This document shows positions 9,075 to 20,859 of a stretch of 64,000 nucleotides of DNA, piece by piece. Origin of the DNA: Sphingomonas sp. Y57 (GTDB lineage Bacteria > Pseudomonadota > Alphaproteobacteria > Sphingomonadales > Sphingomonadaceae); assembly GCF_001015195.1 (NCBI RefSeq), contig NZ_LDES01000107.1, forward strand, positions 35,803-99,802, in the 5' to 3' direction. The position numbers and the translations under genes were made by a program. A model generated the notes under the pieces. That model worked only from the letters and a program-made list of their open reading frames with translations, did not search any database and had not been told where the DNA came from. Numbering within the stretch: the stretch's first letter is position 1; every line of letters starts with the position of its first letter.

Positions 9075-9638
9075 ATGAAGATCAGCGGCGTGGACATCCG
9101 TCCCGGCAACATCATCGAATATGAAGGCGGCATCTGGCGCGCCGTCAAGATCCAGCATACCCAGCCCGGCAAGGGCGGCGCCTATATGCAGGTCGAGATG
9201 AAGAACCTGATCGACGGGCGCAAGAACAACGTCCGTTTCCGGTCGGCCGAGACCGTCGAGCGCGTTCGCCTCGATACCAAGGATTTCCAGTTCCTGTTCG
9301 CCGAAGGCGAGGATCTGACCTTCATGGACAAGGACACGTACGAGCAGATCACCCTGCCGCGCGACCTGCTGGGCGATGCCGCCGCCTTCCTGCAGGACGG
9401 CATGGACGTGGTGATGGAGCTTTACGAGGAACGCCCGATCTCCGTCCAGCTTCCCGATCAGGTCGAGGCGACGATCGTCGAGGCCGACGCCGTTGTGAAG
9501 GGGCAGACCGCCTCGTCCAGCTACAAGCCCGCGATGCTCGACAACGGCGTCCGCGTGATGGTGCCGCCGCACATCTCCAGCGGCACCCGCATCGTCGTCG
9601 ACGTCTACGAGCAGACCTACGTCCGCCGCGCGGACTGA
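9075..9638 (+). CDS. efp: Translation elongation factor P
   Basis: A 187-residue protein, the normal EF-P length. EF-P binds between the P and E sites of the ribosome and relieves stalling at consecutive prolines. The three beta-barrel domains are apparent, starting with [19 protein letters not shown]. The loop that reaches the peptidyl-transferase centre is [16 protein letters not shown], whose Lys is the residue modified in EpmA-type systems. The C-terminal [20 protein letters not shown] is the conserved signature. A suhB-like gene follows after a short hairpin-containing gap. Confidence 0.97.
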   Translation: MKISGVDIRPGNIIEYEGGIWRAVKIQHTQPGKGGAYMQVEMKNLIDGRKNNVRFRSAETVERVRLDTKDFQFLFAEGEDLTFMDKDTYEQITLPRDLLGDAAAFLQDGMDVVMELYEERPISVQLPDQVEATIVEADAVVKGQTASSSYKPAMLDNGVRVMVPPHISSGTRIVVDVYEQTYVRRAD

Positions 9639-9688
9639 TCAAAGCCATGCCAGGGGCATCCGGCCCCCGGCACGTCACTCACCCCTAG

Positions 9689-9710
9689 CCCCTCCCTTGA
9701 AAGGGAGGGG
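9689..9710. repeat. Small palindrome between efp and suhB
   Basis: CCCCTCCCTTGAAAGGGAGGGG is an almost perfect hairpin of nine paired bases. It has no T run, so it is more likely an intergenic palindrome than a terminator, though it could weaken read-through from efp. Confidence 0.6.
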
Positions 9711-9721
9711 GAGAAGAAGAC

Positions 9722-10543
9722 ATGGTAGCCCATTCCGGCCTCATCACCGTCATGGACCGCGCCGCGCGCAAGGCGGCGCCGCGGCTGCGGCGCGACTTCA
9801 ACGAGGTCCAGCAGCTCCAGGTGAGCCGCAAGGGGCCCGCCGACTTCGTCTCGATGGCCGACAAGCGCGCCGAGCAGACGCTGGTCGAGGAGCTGAAGCG
9901 CGCGCGTCCCGACTGGGGCTTCATCCTCGAGGAAGGCGGCGAGATCGAGGGCGATCCCGCCAAGCCGCGCTGGATCATCGATCCGCTCGACGGCACTTCC
10001 AACTTCCTCCACGGCCTGCCGCATTTCGCCATCTCGATCGCGGTCGAGGAGCCGCGCGCGGGCCAGAAGCGCGGCGAGGTAACGCAGGGGCTGGTCTATC
10101 AGCCGCTCACCGATGAGAGCTTCTGGGCGGAGAAGGGCCGCGGCGCCTGGCTGCACGACCGGCGGCTGCGCGTTTCGGCACGGCGCGAGCTGTCCGAGGC
10201 GCTGGTCGCGACGGGTATCCCCTTCCTCGGCCATGGCGACATCCGCGAATGGACCGCGATCTTCGCGGCGATCGCGCCCGAGGTAGCCGGCATCCGCCGC
10301 TACGGCTCGGCGGCGCTCGACCTTGCCTGGGTGGCGGCTGGCCGGTTCGACGCCTTCTGGGAGGCCGACCTCAACGTCTGGGACGTCGCGGCCGGCATCC
10401 TGCTGGTGCGCGAGGCCGGTGGCTTCGTCAGCGATTTCCGTGGCGGCGATCGCATGCACGAGCGCAACGAATATCTCGCCACCAATGACGGGCTCGCGAC
10501 TCGTCTGCACAAGCTGGTCGCGCAGGGCCTGAAGGGCCTCTGA
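9722..10543 (+). CDS. suhB: Inositol monophosphatase family protein (SuhB-like)
   Basis: A 273-residue Mg-dependent phosphatase. The metal-binding motifs are visible in order: EEGGEIEG, then WIIDPLDGTSNFLHGLPHF (the DPLDGT signature) and, near the C-terminus, VWDVAAGILLVREAGG. In Escherichia coli SuhB also acts in rRNA antitermination; phosphatase substrates include inositol-1-phosphate and related compounds. It starts 12 bases after the hairpin following efp and ends about 200 bases before nuoA. Other members of the superfamily, such as CysQ, have different flanking motifs, so SuhB is preferred. Confidence 0.88.
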   Translation: MVAHSGLITVMDRAARKAAPRLRRDFNEVQQLQVSRKGPADFVSMADKRAEQTLVEELKRARPDWGFILEEGGEIEGDPAKPRWIIDPLDGTSNFLHGLPHFAISIAVEEPRAGQKRGEVTQGLVYQPLTDESFWAEKGRGAWLHDRRLRVSARRELSEALVATGIPFLGHGDIREWTAIFAAIAPEVAGIRRYGSAALDLAWVAAGRFDAFWEADLNVWDVAAGILLVREAGGFVSDFRGGDRMHERNEYLATNDGLATRLHKLVAQGLKGL

Positions 10544-10648
10544 GGCCCCGCGGGAGCCGCCGCGCCGGCCCCCCGCCCGCCTGCGAGGCCGATGGTGGGA
10601 AAGGGCGCGGAGGCAAGATCGAAAACCGGCGGATTTCCATCGGCCTGT

Positions 10649-10663
10649 TGCGAGTCATTCTCA
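10649..10663. promoter_or_regulatory. Fur-box-like 15-mer upstream of nuoA
   Basis: TGCGAGTCATTCTCA is an imperfect 7-1-7 inverted repeat (five of seven pairs, right arm ATTCTCA) about 90 bases before nuoA. It resembles iron-regulator sites of the TGCGAATNATTCTCA kind. Complex I needs many iron-sulphur clusters, so iron control is plausible but untested. Confidence 0.35.
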
Positions 10664-10750
10664 CTTTTCCACGGGTTGCTTCGCCAATGCGGCGCGCCTA
10701 AACGTCCCCGCCAAAGGCCGGATTCCCGGCCCCCAGCTCGGAGCCTGTTC

Positions 10751-11128
10751 ATGGCGTCAGTCGCCGCCGGATATCTGCCGATCCTGATCTTCCTGGGCGT
10801 TGCCCTGGTGCTTTCCAGCGCCTTCGTCTTCCTGCCGATGCTGGTCGGCCGGCTGACCGGCACGCACCAGCCCAATCCCGAGAAGCTGGCCGAATATGAA
10901 TGCGGCTTCCCGGCGTTCGAGGACAGTCGCGCCCAGTTCGACGTGCGGTTCTACCTGATCGCGATCCTGTTCATCATCTTCGACCTTGAAGCCGCCTTCC
11001 TCTATCCCTGGGCGGTCTCGCTCGGGGGGATCGGGTTCGTCGGCTGGCTGTCGATGATGATCTTCCTGGTCGAGCTGGGCGTTGGTTACATCTATGCATG
11101 GAAGAAGGGAGCGCTCGAATGGGAGTGA
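10751..11128 (+). CDS. nuoA: NADH-quinone oxidoreductase subunit A
   Basis: A 125-residue membrane subunit of respiratory complex I with three transmembrane segments. The conserved loop [20 protein letters not shown], between helices 1 and 2, lies at the quinone-site end of the membrane arm. ATG 10751 is chosen over upstream codons because it gives the normal length and the hydrophobic start. It is the first gene of the 14-subunit operon and overlaps nuoB by 10 bases. The gap upstream holds a Fur-like site. Confidence 0.96.
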   Translation: MASVAAGYLPILIFLGVALVLSSAFVFLPMLVGRLTGTHQPNPEKLAEYECGFPAFEDSRAQFDVRFYLIAILFIIFDLEAAFLYPWAVSLGGIGFVGWLSMMIFLVELGVGYIYAWKKGALEWE

Positions 11129-11682
11129 CCCTCGATAGCGCGCGCAACCCGTACAAGCCGGAAGGCTTTGGCGAGGTCGTCGCGCCCGATCCTGATTTTT
11201 TCAAGGCGCTTCAGGCCGAGGTGAACGACAAGGGTTTCCTGGTCACCTCCGCCGAGGAGCTGTTCCAATGGGCGCGAACCGGCTCGCTCTGGTGGATGAC
11301 CTTCGGTCTCGCCTGCTGTGCGGTCGAGATGATCCACGTCAACATGCCGCGCTACGACCTCGAGCGCTTCGGGGCCGCGCCGCGCGCCTCCCCGCGCCAG
11401 TCGGACGTGATGATCGTCGCCGGCACGCTGTGCAACAAGATGGCCCCGGCCCTGCGTCGCGTCTACGACCAGATGTCCGAGCCCAAATATGTCATCTCGA
11501 TGGGCAGCTGCGCCAATGGCGGCGGCTATTATCATTACAGCTATTCGGTGGTGCGCGGCTGCGACCGGATCGTGCCGGTCGACATTTACGTCCCCGGCTG
11601 CCCGCCGACCGCCGAGGCGCTGCTCTACGGGATCATGCAGCTCCAGCGTAAGATTCGCCGGATCGGGACGCTCGAGCGATGA
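11119..11682 (+). CDS. nuoB: NADH-quinone oxidoreductase subunit B
   Basis: The peripheral subunit (187 residues) that holds cluster N2, the last iron-sulphur cluster before quinone. The tandem cysteines are in [13 protein letters not shown]; the other two ligands are in GSCANGG and [17 protein letters not shown] 11119 is used because it starts [12 protein letters not shown] and sits within the nuoA end; the longer frame from 11098 adds only seven residues from nuoA coding sequence. It overlaps nuoC by 4 bases. Confidence 0.97.
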   Translation: MGVTLDSARNPYKPEGFGEVVAPDPDFFKALQAEVNDKGFLVTSAEELFQWARTGSLWWMTFGLACCAVEMIHVNMPRYDLERFGAAPRASPRQSDVMIVAGTLCNKMAPALRRVYDQMSEPKYVISMGSCANGGGYYHYSYSVVRGCDRIVPVDIYVPGCPPTAEALLYGIMQLQRKIRRIGTLER

Positions 11683-12503
11683 GCGACACCAGCTTCACCT
11701 TCCCCCGTTTCGCGTCGAACGACGGCGTGATCGAGGCGGCGACCGCGGCGCTGGGCGCCCGGCTGATCGAGGCGCGCACCTGCGTCGGCGAGATCGCCCT
11801 GCACGTCGAGCGGGCGAGTCTGGTCGAGACGATGCGCATCCTGCGCGACGAACTCGCCTACCAGCAGCTGATGGAGATCGCCGGGGTCGACTATCCAGAC
11901 CGCGCCGAGCGGTTCGAGGTGGTCTACTGCCTGCTGAGCGTCACGAAGAACCACCGCATCCGCGTCCATATCGGCACCGACGAGGTCCAGCCGGTGCCGT
12001 CGGTGACCGGGCTGTGGCCGGTCGCCGGCTGGCTCGAGCGCGAGGTGTTCGACATGTACGGCGTGCTGTTCGAGGGCAATGCCGACCTGCGCCGCATCCT
12101 CACCGATTATGGCTTCCGCGGCCATCCGCAGCGCAAGGACTTCCCGCTGACCGGCTATGTCGAGCTGCGCTATTCGGAGACCCACAAGCGCGTCGTCTAT
12201 GAGCCGGTCAAGCTGGCGCAGGACTTCCGCAGCTTCGAGTTCATGAGCCCGTGGGAAGGCGCCGACTATATCCTGCCGGGCGACGAGAAGGTCTCGCCGA
12301 CCGAGCCCGGCGCGCCGAGCCCGGCCCCCGCCAAGAAGGATGCGGAGCCGGTCGAGGCCAAGGCACCGCCGCCGACCCCCAAGACCACCGACACCCCGGC
12401 CGAGACCGGTGCCGGCGCCGCGGCGAACGCGGCCGCGGCCAAGCCCCGCGCCGCGGCCCGGCCCAAGGCCGCCACCTCCAAGGATACGGGGGGCAAGAAA
12501 TGA
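11679..12503 (+). CDS. nuoC: NADH-quinone oxidoreductase subunit C with Ala/Pro/Lys-rich tail
   Basis: A 274-residue protein whose first 205 residues or so are the 30-kDa subunit of complex I, with the signature [20 protein letters not shown] and [16 protein letters not shown]. The last 70 residues are a low-complexity stretch rich in Ala, Pro, Lys and Thr, ending in [12 protein letters not shown]. This tail is not part of the standard fold and is probably disordered. The gene is separate from nuoD, unlike the nuoCD fusion of Escherichia coli. Its TGA overlaps the nuoD ATG. Confidence 0.95.
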   Translation: MSDTSFTFPRFASNDGVIEAATAALGARLIEARTCVGEIALHVERASLVETMRILRDELAYQQLMEIAGVDYPDRAERFEVVYCLLSVTKNHRIRVHIGTDEVQPVPSVTGLWPVAGWLEREVFDMYGVLFEGNADLRRILTDYGFRGHPQRKDFPLTGYVELRYSETHKRVVYEPVKLAQDFRSFEFMSPWEGADYILPGDEKVSPTEPGAPSPAPAKKDAEPVEAKAPPPTPKTTDTPAETGAGAAANAAAAKPRAAARPKAATSKDTGGKK

Positions 12504-13756
12504 GCGATATCCGCGCCTATCCCGAAGCGGGAACCGACGTCCCCCCCGGCCAGGGCGTGACCGACACGCCGGCCTCGCCCGACGTGCTGATCCAGAACTA
12601 CACGATCAACTTCGGCCCGCAGCATCCGGCCGCGCATGGCGTGCTGCGCATGGTGATGGAGCTCGACGGTGAGATCGTCGAACGCGTCGACCCGCATGTC
12701 GGCCTGCTCCATCGCGGCACCGAGAAGCTGATCGAGTACAAGACCTATCTCCAGGCGCTGCCTTATTTCGACCGGCTCGACTATTGCTCGCCGCTCGGCA
12801 TGGAGCACAGCTACGTCCTGGCGATCGAGAAGCTCCTCCAGCTCGAAGTGCCGCTGCGCGCCCAGTATCTGCGCGTGTTCTTCGCCGAGCTGACCCGCAT
12901 CTGCAACCACATGCTCAACATCGGCGCGCACGTCATGGACGTCGGCGCGATGACCCCGAACCTGTGGCTGTTCGAAATCCGCGAGGATTGCCTCAATTTC
13001 TTCGAGCGCGCCTCGGGCGCCCGCATGCACTCGGCCTATTTCCGGCCGGGCGGCGTCCATCAGGACGTGCCGCTCAAGCTGCTGACCGATATCGGCGACT
13101 GGCTGGACGATCGCATGCCGCGTCTGTTCGAGGACGCGGTCTCGCTGTTCGCGGACAATCGCATCTTCAAGCAGCGCAACGTCGACATCGGCGTGGTGTC
13201 GAAGGAAGACGCGCTGGCCTGGGGCTTCTCGGGTCCGATGATCCGTGCGGCGGGCATCCCCTGGGACATCCGCAAGGCGCAGCCCTACGACGTCTATGAC
13301 CGCATGGACTTCGAGGTTCCGATCGGCACGCGGGGCGACTGCTACGACCGCGTCATGGTCCGCATCGAAGAGGTGCGGCAGTCGGCCCGGATCATGAGGC
13401 AGTGCCTGAACGAGATGCCCGAGGGGCCGGTCGCCAGCCTCGATCGCAAGGTGGTGCCGCCCAAGCGCGGTGAGATGAAGCGCTCGATGGAGGCGCTGAT
13501 CCACCACTTCAAGCTCTATACCGAAGGATTCCACGTGCCCGCGGGCGACGTCTATGTCGCGACCGAGAGCCCGAAGGGCGAGTTCGGCGTCTATCTCGTC
13601 TCGGACGGCAGCAACAAGCCGTACCGCTGCAAGATCCGGCCGACCGCGTTCAGCCATCTCCAGGCGATGGACTTCATGATGAAAGGCCACATGCTGGCCG
13701 ACACCACCGCCATCCTCTCGGCGATCGACGTCGTGTTCGGGGAGTGTGACCGCTAA
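12500..13756 (+). CDS. nuoD: NADH-quinone oxidoreductase subunit D
   Basis: The 49-kDa subunit, 418 residues, which forms the quinone-reduction chamber with NuoB. Conserved motifs are [19 protein letters not shown] near the N-terminus, [16 protein letters not shown] and [18 protein letters not shown] near the C-terminus. ATG 12500 is chosen because it overlaps the nuoC stop; the open frame upstream is antiparallel to nothing and merely shadows nuoC. The N-terminus carries about 30 extra residues before the conserved core. Confidence 0.97.
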   Translation: MSDIRAYPEAGTDVPPGQGVTDTPASPDVLIQNYTINFGPQHPAAHGVLRMVMELDGEIVERVDPHVGLLHRGTEKLIEYKTYLQALPYFDRLDYCSPLGMEHSYVLAIEKLLQLEVPLRAQYLRVFFAELTRICNHMLNIGAHVMDVGAMTPNLWLFEIREDCLNFFERASGARMHSAYFRPGGVHQDVPLKLLTDIGDWLDDRMPRLFEDAVSLFADNRIFKQRNVDIGVVSKEDALAWGFSGPMIRAAGIPWDIRKAQPYDVYDRMDFEVPIGTRGDCYDRVMVRIEEVRQSARIMRQCLNEMPEGPVASLDRKVVPPKRGEMKRSMEALIHHFKLYTEGFHVPAGDVYVATESPKGEFGVYLVSDGSNKPYRCKIRPTAFSHLQAMDFMMKGHMLADTTAILSAIDVVFGECDR

Positions 13757-14445
13757 TGTCCGACGCAGCCCATATCCCCGACGAGGCCGAGACCCGCGCG
13801 CGCTGGGGCGGTTTCGCCTGGACCCCGGAAAATGCGGAGCAGGCGAGGAAGATCATCGCCCGCTATCCGCCGGGCCGCCAGCAGTCCGCCGTGATGCCTC
13901 TGCTAGACCTTGCCCAGCGCCAGGTCGGGGCGGAGACCAACACCCAGGGCTGGCTGCCGGTGCCAGTGATGGAGTATATCGGCGCGCAGCTCGGCATGGC
14001 CTATATCCGGGTCTACGAGGTCGCGACCTTCTACACCATGTACAACCTCGCGCCGGTCGGCCGCTACCATGTCCAGGTGTGCGGCACGACGCCGTGCATG
14101 CTGCGCGGCTCCGACGACGTGCTGGAGGCCTGCTACAAGAAGGGCCTGAAGAAAGGCGCGACGACCGCCGACGGCCTGTTCACCCTGACCGAGGTCGAAT
14201 GCCTGGGCGCCTGCGCCAATGCGCCGATGGTCCAGATCAACGACGACAATTACGAGGACCTGACCTTCGACAGCATGACCGCGGTGCTCGACACGCTCGC
14301 GGGCGGCGGCCAGCCGAAGATCGGCCCGCAGATCGAGCGCCAGACGAGCTGTCCCGAGGGCGGTCCGACCACGCTCCGGGAAATGGTCTCCGAGAACCAC
14401 GATTATCGCGGCCGGTGGGAGGCCACGGGCAATGCTCCGGCATGA
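13756..14445 (+). CDS. nuoE: NADH-quinone oxidoreductase subunit E
   Basis: The thioredoxin-like 24-kDa subunit, 229 residues, with a 2Fe-2S cluster (N1a) beside the FMN site of NuoF. Cluster ligands are in VCGTTPCMLRG (Cys-x4-Cys) and VECLGACANAPM (Cys-x3-Cys). The start overlaps the last base of nuoD (TAATG). About 35 residues beyond the core at the C-terminus end in DYRGRWEATGNAPA, common in alphaproteobacterial NuoE. The ATG of a small membrane protein overlaps its stop. Confidence 0.96.
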   Translation: MSDAAHIPDEAETRARWGGFAWTPENAEQARKIIARYPPGRQQSAVMPLLDLAQRQVGAETNTQGWLPVPVMEYIGAQLGMAYIRVYEVATFYTMYNLAPVGRYHVQVCGTTPCMLRGSDDVLEACYKKGLKKGATTADGLFTLTEVECLGACANAPMVQINDDNYEDLTFDSMTAVLDTLAGGGQPKIGPQIERQTSCPEGGPTTLREMVSENHDYRGRWEATGNAPA

Positions 14446-14591
14446 GCGCGCTGATCGCCATCGTCGTCACGATCGTGCTGGCGGTCATCCTGATCAAGGT
14501 GACCTTCAAGCTGCTCGGCATCGCCATTGCGATCGGGCTGGGCGTGCTCGCCTATTTCGTGGCCGAGAAGCTGTTCGGGAAGCGCGCATGA
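14442..14591 (+). CDS. Small hydrophobic protein inside the nuo operon
   Basis: A 49-residue reading frame starting in an ATGA overlap with nuoE. The sequence is almost entirely hydrophobic, with two apparent membrane helices (LIAIVVTIVLAVILIKV and LGIAIAIGLGVLAYFV) and a basic end, KLFGKRA. High third-position GC and tight coupling to nuoE argue that it is translated. It is not one of the 14 core subunits. A role as a complex I accessory or assembly factor is inference from position only. Confidence 0.65.
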   Translation: MSALIAIVVTIVLAVILIKVTFKLLGIAIAIGLGVLAYFVAEKLFGKRA

Positions 14592-14645
14592 TGCCGCACC
14601 TCCTTTCCCTCCACCGCGCGACGCAGATTTTCGGGGCGTATCGTC

Positions 14646-15940
<1,295 letters not shown>

Positions 15941-15944
<4 letters not shown>

Positions 15945-16639
15945 GGATGCGCATCCTGACCGCCCTGCTCGCCGTCGCCGTAGCGTCGCCGGCGATTGCC
16001 AATGATCCGCCGCTCGGCTCGCGTCTCGGCGAGCGCCTCAAGCGGGGCGAGAGCCGCGACAATTACGACGCGCTGCGCTCGGCCCACCGGCTTGCCGAAT
16101 GTCTCTATTTCAAGCGCGGATCGGACGTGATCGGCGCGCTGACCGCGTTGTCCGAGGCGGAGCAGAAGCGCTATCAGCGCAACCTGAGCCAGAGCGTCGA
16201 GTGCCGCAACGCGACGCTGGTCGATTCGCCGCGCCTCGAAGGCGTCGCGATTCAGGCGCCGGCCGACGTGCTGCGCGGGATGATGGCGGAAGCGGTGCTC
16301 GAGAAGACCACCAAGGACGAGGCTCTGCAGCCGCTCCCCGCCGCCACCGGCGGCGCCTATCAGCGCGACTGGTTCGCGATCACCGGGCGCGACCGAACGG
16401 TCGACGAGATGGCGGTCTGCACCGCTGAGCAGAACCCGGCCGGTATCCGCGACCTGCTGGCGACCCGGCCCGAGAGCGCCGAAGAGCTGGCCGCCGTCAA
16501 GGCGGTGGGCGCGACGCTGGGCCCGTGTCTGCCGCAGGGCGCGACGCTCAAGGCCAACCGCCAGTCGCTCCGCGCGGCGCTGGCCGAAGCGCTTTTCCAT
16601 CGGTCGGTCGAGCCGCCGCTCGCCGTGACCAAGGGATGA
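15941..16639 (+). CDS. Secreted protein of unknown function between nuoF and nuoG
   Basis: A 232-residue protein starting in an ATGA overlap with nuo[22 protein letters not shown] is a clear signal peptide, so the product should be periplasmic. The mature part is mostly helical, with four Cys (AECLYF, VECRNA, AVCTAE, GPCLPQ) that could form two disulphides. No family is recognised. Codon use matches the nuo genes and 15 bases separate it from nuoG, so it is an established operon member. Its location suggests co-expression with complex I, not proof of a role in it. Confidence 0.8.
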
Positions 16640-16654
16640 TTTTCGAGGACGTGC

Positions 16655-18682
16655 ATGCCTAAACTCACCGTAGACGGGATCGAAGTCGAAGTCCCCGCCG
16701 GCGCCACGGTGCTCCAGGCCTGCGAAGCCGCGGGCAAGGAGATTCCGCGCTTCTGCTACCATGAGCGGCTGTCGATTGCCGGCAACTGCCGCATGTGCCT
16801 TGTCGAGGTGAAGCCGGGGCCGCCCAAGCCGCAGGCGTCGTGCGCGCTGCCCGCCGCCGACAAGCAGGAGGTTTTCACCCAGTCGCCGATGGTCAAGAAG
16901 GCGCGCGAGGGGGTGATGGAGTTCCTGCTCATCAACCACCCGCTCGACTGCCCGATCTGCGACCAGGGCGGCGAGTGCGACCTGCAGGACCAGTCGGTTG
17001 CCTATGGCAAGGGGCAGAGCCGCTTCATCGAGAACAAGCGCGCCGTCACCGACAAATATATGGGCCCGATCGTCAAGACGACGATGACCCGCTGCATCCA
17101 GTGCACCCGCTGCGTCCGCTTCGCCGAGGAGGTGTCGGGGATCGAGGAGATCGGCGCGATCTATCGCGGCGAGAACATGCAGATCACCTCCTATCTCGAA
17201 CAGGCGGTGACCAGCGAGCTGTCCGGCAACGTCGTCGACCTCTGCCCGGTCGGCGCGCTGACCAGCAAGCCCTATGCGTTCGAGGCGCGGCCCTGGGAGC
17301 TCAAGAAGACCCCCGGCATCGACGTGATGGACGCCGTCGGCACCAACGTCCGCTTCGACAGCCGCGGCCGTCAGGTGCTGCGCGTGCTGCCGCGCATCAA
17401 CGAGGACGTGAACGAGGAATGGGCGTCGGACAAGACGCGCCACGCCGTCGACGGCCTGGTCCGCCGCCGGCTCGACAAGCCGTTCGTCCGCCGCAAGGGC
17501 AAGCTGGTCGAGGCGAGCTGGCAGGAAGCCTTCGCCGCGATCAAGGCGGCCAAGGCGGGCAGCTCGGTCGCCGCGATCGCGGGCGACCAGCTCGACTGCG
17601 AGACGATGTACGCCGGCAAGGCACTGCTCGCGGCGATGGGCTCGACGCTGCTCGAAGGCCGCCAGACCGGCATGGACTATGACGCGTCGAACCTCGCCGC
17701 GGTCAATTTCAACAGCACGATCGCCGGTATCGAGACGGCCGACGCGATCCTGCTGGTGGGCACCAACCTCCGCTGGGAGGCGCCGCTGATCAACACCCGC
17801 GTCCGCAAGGCGGTGAAGCGCGGTGCCAGGGTCTTCGCCATCGGCGAGGAGGTGAACCTCACCTATCCGGTGCAGTGGCTCGGCAATGATCTCGGCCTGC
17901 TCGGCAAGCTACCCGAGGCGGTGACCGAGGCCTTTGCCGGGGCTCAGCGCCCGGCGCTGATCGTCGGCGGCGGTGCGCTCAAGGCGGGCGCGCAGGGCGC
18001 GACGCTGGCGCTGGTCAAGCCGCTCGGGCTGATCAAGGACGCCGCCTCGACAGGCTCGGGACAGGACTGGAACGGCTACAACGTCGTCCATCTCGCCGCC
18101 GCGCGGATGGGCGGGCTGATGCTCGGCTATGCGCAAAAGGGCGGGATCGCCGACATCGTCGCGGCCGCACCGAAGCTGCTCTTCCTGCTCGGCGCCGACG
18201 ATGTCGACCTGACGGCGTTCGGCAAGAGCCTGAAGGTCTATATCGGCCATCATGGCGATGCCGGTGCTGCCGGCGCGGACGTGGTCCTGCCCGGCGCCGC
18301 CTATACCGAGAAGCCCGGCACCTATGTGAACACCGAGGGCCGCGTCCAGTTCAGCGACCGTGCCGTCTTCCCGCCGGGCGATGCCCGCGAGGACTGGGCG
18401 ATCCTGCGCGCGCTGAGCGAGGTGCTCGGCCACAAGCTTCCGTTCGACAGCCTCGACCAGCTTCGTGCCGCGATGACGGCCGAGGTGCCCGCGCTCGGCG
18501 TCGGCGGCCTCGCCGGCTACGCCTGGTCCGCGCCGAAGCTGCCGGCCATGGCGTCGGGCCCGGTCGGCTATCCGGTCAAGGACTTCTATCTCACCAACCC
18601 GATCGCCCGCGCCAGCGACACGATGCAGCGCTGCTCGGCCGAACTCCTCCATGGGCAGAGCTTCGCGGAGGCCGCCGAATGA
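16655..18682 (+). CDS. nuoG: NADH-quinone oxidoreductase subunit G
   Basis: The 75-kDa subunit, 675 residues. The N-terminal ferredoxin domain has the 2Fe-2S motif with NCRMCLVEV. Next come the His-ligand motif [18 protein letters not shown] and the 4Fe-4S motif [16 protein letters not shown] long molybdopterin-oxidoreductase-like domain without the cofactor follows. ATG 16655 lies after GAGG at 16646-16649. It overlaps nuoH by 4 bases. The insertion of a secreted-protein gene just before it is the only unusual feature. Confidence 0.96.
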   Translation: MPKLTVDGIEVEVPAGATVLQACEAAGKEIPRFCYHERLSIAGNCRMCLVEVKPGPPKPQASCALPAADKQEVFTQSPMVKKAREGVMEFLLINHPLDCPICDQGGECDLQDQSVAYGKGQSRFIENKRAVTDKYMGPIVKTTMTRCIQCTRCVRFAEEVSGIEEIGAIYRGENMQITSYLEQAVTSELSGNVVDLCPVGALTSKPYAFEARPWELKKTPGIDVMDAVGTNVRFDSRGRQVLRVLPRINEDVNEEWASDKTRHAVDGLVRRRLDKPFVRRKGKLVEASWQEAFAAIKAAKAGSSVAAIAGDQLDCETMYAGKALLAAMGSTLLEGRQTGMDYDASNLAAVNFNSTIAGIETADAILLVGTNLRWEAPLINTRVRKAVKRGARVFAIGEEVNLTYPVQWLGNDLGLLGKLPEAVTEAFAGAQRPALIVGGGALKAGAQGATLALVKPLGLIKDAASTGSGQDWNGYNVVHLAAARMGGLMLGYAQKGGIADIVAAAPKLLFLLGADDVDLTAFGKSLKVYIGHHGDAGAAGADVVLPGAAYTEKPGTYVNTEGRVQFSDRAVFPPGDAREDWAILRALSEVLGHKLPFDSLDQLRAAMTAEVPALGVGGLAGYAWSAPKLPAMASGPVGYPVKDFYLTNPIARASDTMQRCSAELLHGQSFAEAAE

Positions 18683-19725
18683 CCGCGCTGTTCCAGAGCT
18701 GGGGCCTGCCCTACGACTGGGCCTGGTTCGTTTCCACCATCATCGGCATCCTCGTGATCGCACTGCCGCTGATGCTCGCCGTGGCGATGATCATCTACGC
18801 CGATCGCAAGATCTGGGCGGCGATGGCGCTGCGCCGCGGCCCGAACGTCGTCGGGCCCTGGGGCCTGCTGCAGAGCTTCGCCGACGGCGCCAAGGTGTTC
18901 CTCCAGGAGACCATCATCCCGGCCGCCGCGAACAAGGGCCTGTTCCTGCTCGCGCCGATCATCACCTTCACGGTGGCGCTGATCGTCTGGGCGGTGATTC
19001 CGTTCGCGCCGGGCGTGGTGCTCGCCGACATCAACATCGGCCTGCTCTACGTGCTCGCCGCCTCGTCGATCGGCGTCTATGGCGTGATCATCGCGGGCTG
19101 GGCGTCCAACTCCAAATATCCCTTCTACTCGGCGCTTCGCGCGGCGGCGCAGATGGTCAGCTACGAGGTCTCGATCGGCTTCGTGCTGATCGCGGTCGTG
19201 CTGTGGACCGGCAGCTTCAACATGTCGGCGATCATCGAGGGGCAGCGCGCCCATGTGCTCGGCTTCATCAATGGCTATGGCTTCAACCCGCTGCTCTTCC
19301 CGATGGCGGTGGTGTTCCTGATCTCGGCCATGGCGGAAACCGCGCGCACCCCGTTCGACCTGACCGAGGCCGAATCGGAGCTCGTCGCCGGTTACCAGAC
19401 CGAATATTCGTCGATGTCGTTCGCGCTCTACTGGCTCGGCGAATATGCCAACGTCATCCTGATGTGCGGGCTCAACGCGATCCTGTTCTGGGGCGGCTGG
19501 CTGCCCCCGGTCGACTGGGCGCCGCTCTACATGGTGCCGGGCATCATCTGGTTCTTCGCCAAGCTGCTGTTCTTCTTCTTCGTCTTCTCCTGGGTGAAGG
19601 CGACGGTCCCGCGCTACCGCTACGACCAGCTCATGCGGCTGGGGTGGAAGGTGTTCCTGCCGCTGTCGCTGTTCTGGGTGTTCCTCGTTTCGGGGTGGCT
19701 GATGCTCACCCGCTATGGAGTCTGA
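18679..19725 (+). CDS. nuoH: NADH-quinone oxidoreductase subunit H
   Basis: A 348-residue membrane subunit with eight to nine helices that forms the quinone entry channel with NuoB and NuoD. Diagnostic motifs are [17 protein letters not shown] near residue 40, [26 protein letters not shown] and [18 protein letters not shown]. The start overlaps the nuoG stop. The TGA is separated from the nuoI start by one base. Confidence 0.97.
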   Translation: MTALFQSWGLPYDWAWFVSTIIGILVIALPLMLAVAMIIYADRKIWAAMALRRGPNVVGPWGLLQSFADGAKVFLQETIIPAAANKGLFLLAPIITFTVALIVWAVIPFAPGVVLADINIGLLYVLAASSIGVYGVIIAGWASNSKYPFYSALRAAAQMVSYEVSIGFVLIAVVLWTGSFNMSAIIEGQRAHVLGFINGYGFNPLLFPMAVVFLISAMAETARTPFDLTEAESELVAGYQTEYSSMSFALYWLGEYANVILMCGLNAILFWGGWLPPVDWAPLYMVPGIIWFFAKLLFFFFVFSWVKATVPRYRYDQLMRLGWKVFLPLSLFWVFLVSGWLMLTRYGV

Positions 19726-19726
19726 G

Positions 19727-20212
19727 ATGAGCCTCGGGCACATCATCAAGTCGTTCACCCTCTGGGAGTTCGTGAAGGCGCACTGGCTGACCCTGAAATA
19801 TTTTTTCAGGGCCAAGGCGACGATCAACTACCCGTTCGAGAAGAACCCGCTGTCGCCGCGTTTCCGCGGCGAGCATGCGCTGCGCCGCTATCCCAACGGC
19901 GAGGAACGCTGCATCGCGTGCAAGCTGTGCGAGGCGGTGTGTCCGGCGCAGGCGATCACCATCGAGGCCGAGCCGCGCGACGACGGCTCGCGCCGCACCA
20001 CCCGCTACGACATCGACATGACCAAGTGCATCTTCTGCGGCTTCTGCCAGGAAGCGTGCCCGGTCGACGCGATCGTCGAGGGACCCAATTTCGAATATTC
20101 GACCGAAACCCGCGAAGAGCTCATCTACGACAAGGCCAAGCTGCTCGCCAATGGCGACCGCTGGGAGCCGGCGATCGCCGCGAACCTTGCCGCCGATGCG
20201 CCCTACCGGTAA
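19727..20212 (+). CDS. nuoI: NADH-quinone oxidoreductase subunit I
   Basis: The 161-residue subunit with clusters N6a and N6b. Two classical ferredoxin motifs are seen: [16 protein letters not shown] and [19 protein letters not shown] 19727 (MSLGHIIKS) is preferred over an in-frame ATG at 19715 inside nuoH. The N-terminal amphipathic helix [17 protein letters not shown] anchors the subunit to the membrane arm. Confidence 0.97.
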   Translation: MSLGHIIKSFTLWEFVKAHWLTLKYFFRAKATINYPFEKNPLSPRFRGEHALRRYPNGEERCIACKLCEAVCPAQAITIEAEPRDDGSRRTTRYDIDMTKCIFCGFCQEACPVDAIVEGPNFEYSTETREELIYDKAKLLANGDRWEPAIAANLAADAPYR

Positions 20213-20247
20213 GCGCCAGCCGTTCGCGAAGGGGCACTGAGAAAGCC

Positions 20248-20859
20248 GTGATCCAGACCATAGCCTTCTATCTGTTCGCCGCATTGGTGGTTGCCTCGGG
20301 CACGCTCACCATCCTGGCGCGCAATCCGGTGCACAGCGTGCTGTGGCTCATCCTCGCCTTCTTCAATGCGGCGGGCCTGATGATCCTGGTCGGTGCCGAA
20401 TTCATCGCGATGCTGCTCGTCATCGTCTATGTCGGTGCGGTCGCGGTGCTGTTCCTGTTCGTCGTGATGATGCTCGACATCGACTTTGCCGAGCTTCGCG
20501 CCGGCTTCGCGCGATATCTGCCGTTCGGCATATTGCTCGTGCTGGTGCTGGCCGCTGAGATGATCTTCGCCATCGGCGCGTGGAGCGCGGGCGGCATCGA
20601 CATGGGATCGCGCATCGCGCCGACGCCGTCGGAGGTTCCGAACATCGAAGCGATCGGCATGCTGATCTACACGCGCTACCTCTATATCTTCGAGGGCGCG
20701 GGCCTGATCCTGCTCGTCGCGCTGGTCGGCGCGATCGTCCTCACCCATCGCACCCGGGGCGGCGTCAAGGCGCAGAACGTCACCGCGCAGAACATGCGCC
20801 GGCCCGAAGACGCGATCCGCAACGTCAAGCCGGCCGTCGGCCAGGGGGTGGAGCTGTGA
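20248..20859 (+). CDS. nuoJ: NADH-quinone oxidoreductase subunit J
   Basis: A 203-residue membrane subunit with five helices starting from GTG 20248. The longer open frame upstream shadows nuoI. Motifs are [21 protein letters not shown] and [22 protein letters not shown], the helix with the pi-bulge seen in complex I structures. The C-terminus is hydrophilic and ends [11 protein letters not shown]. The stop overlaps the GTG start of nuoK. Confidence 0.95.
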   Translation: MIQTIAFYLFAALVVASGTLTILARNPVHSVLWLILAFFNAAGLMILVGAEFIAMLLVIVYVGAVAVLFLFVVMMLDIDFAELRAGFARYLPFGILLVLVLAAEMIFAIGAWSAGGIDMGSRIAPTPSEVPNIEAIGMLIYTRYLYIFEGAGLILLVALVGAIVLTHRTRGGVKAQNVTAQNMRRPEDAIRNVKPAVGQGVEL

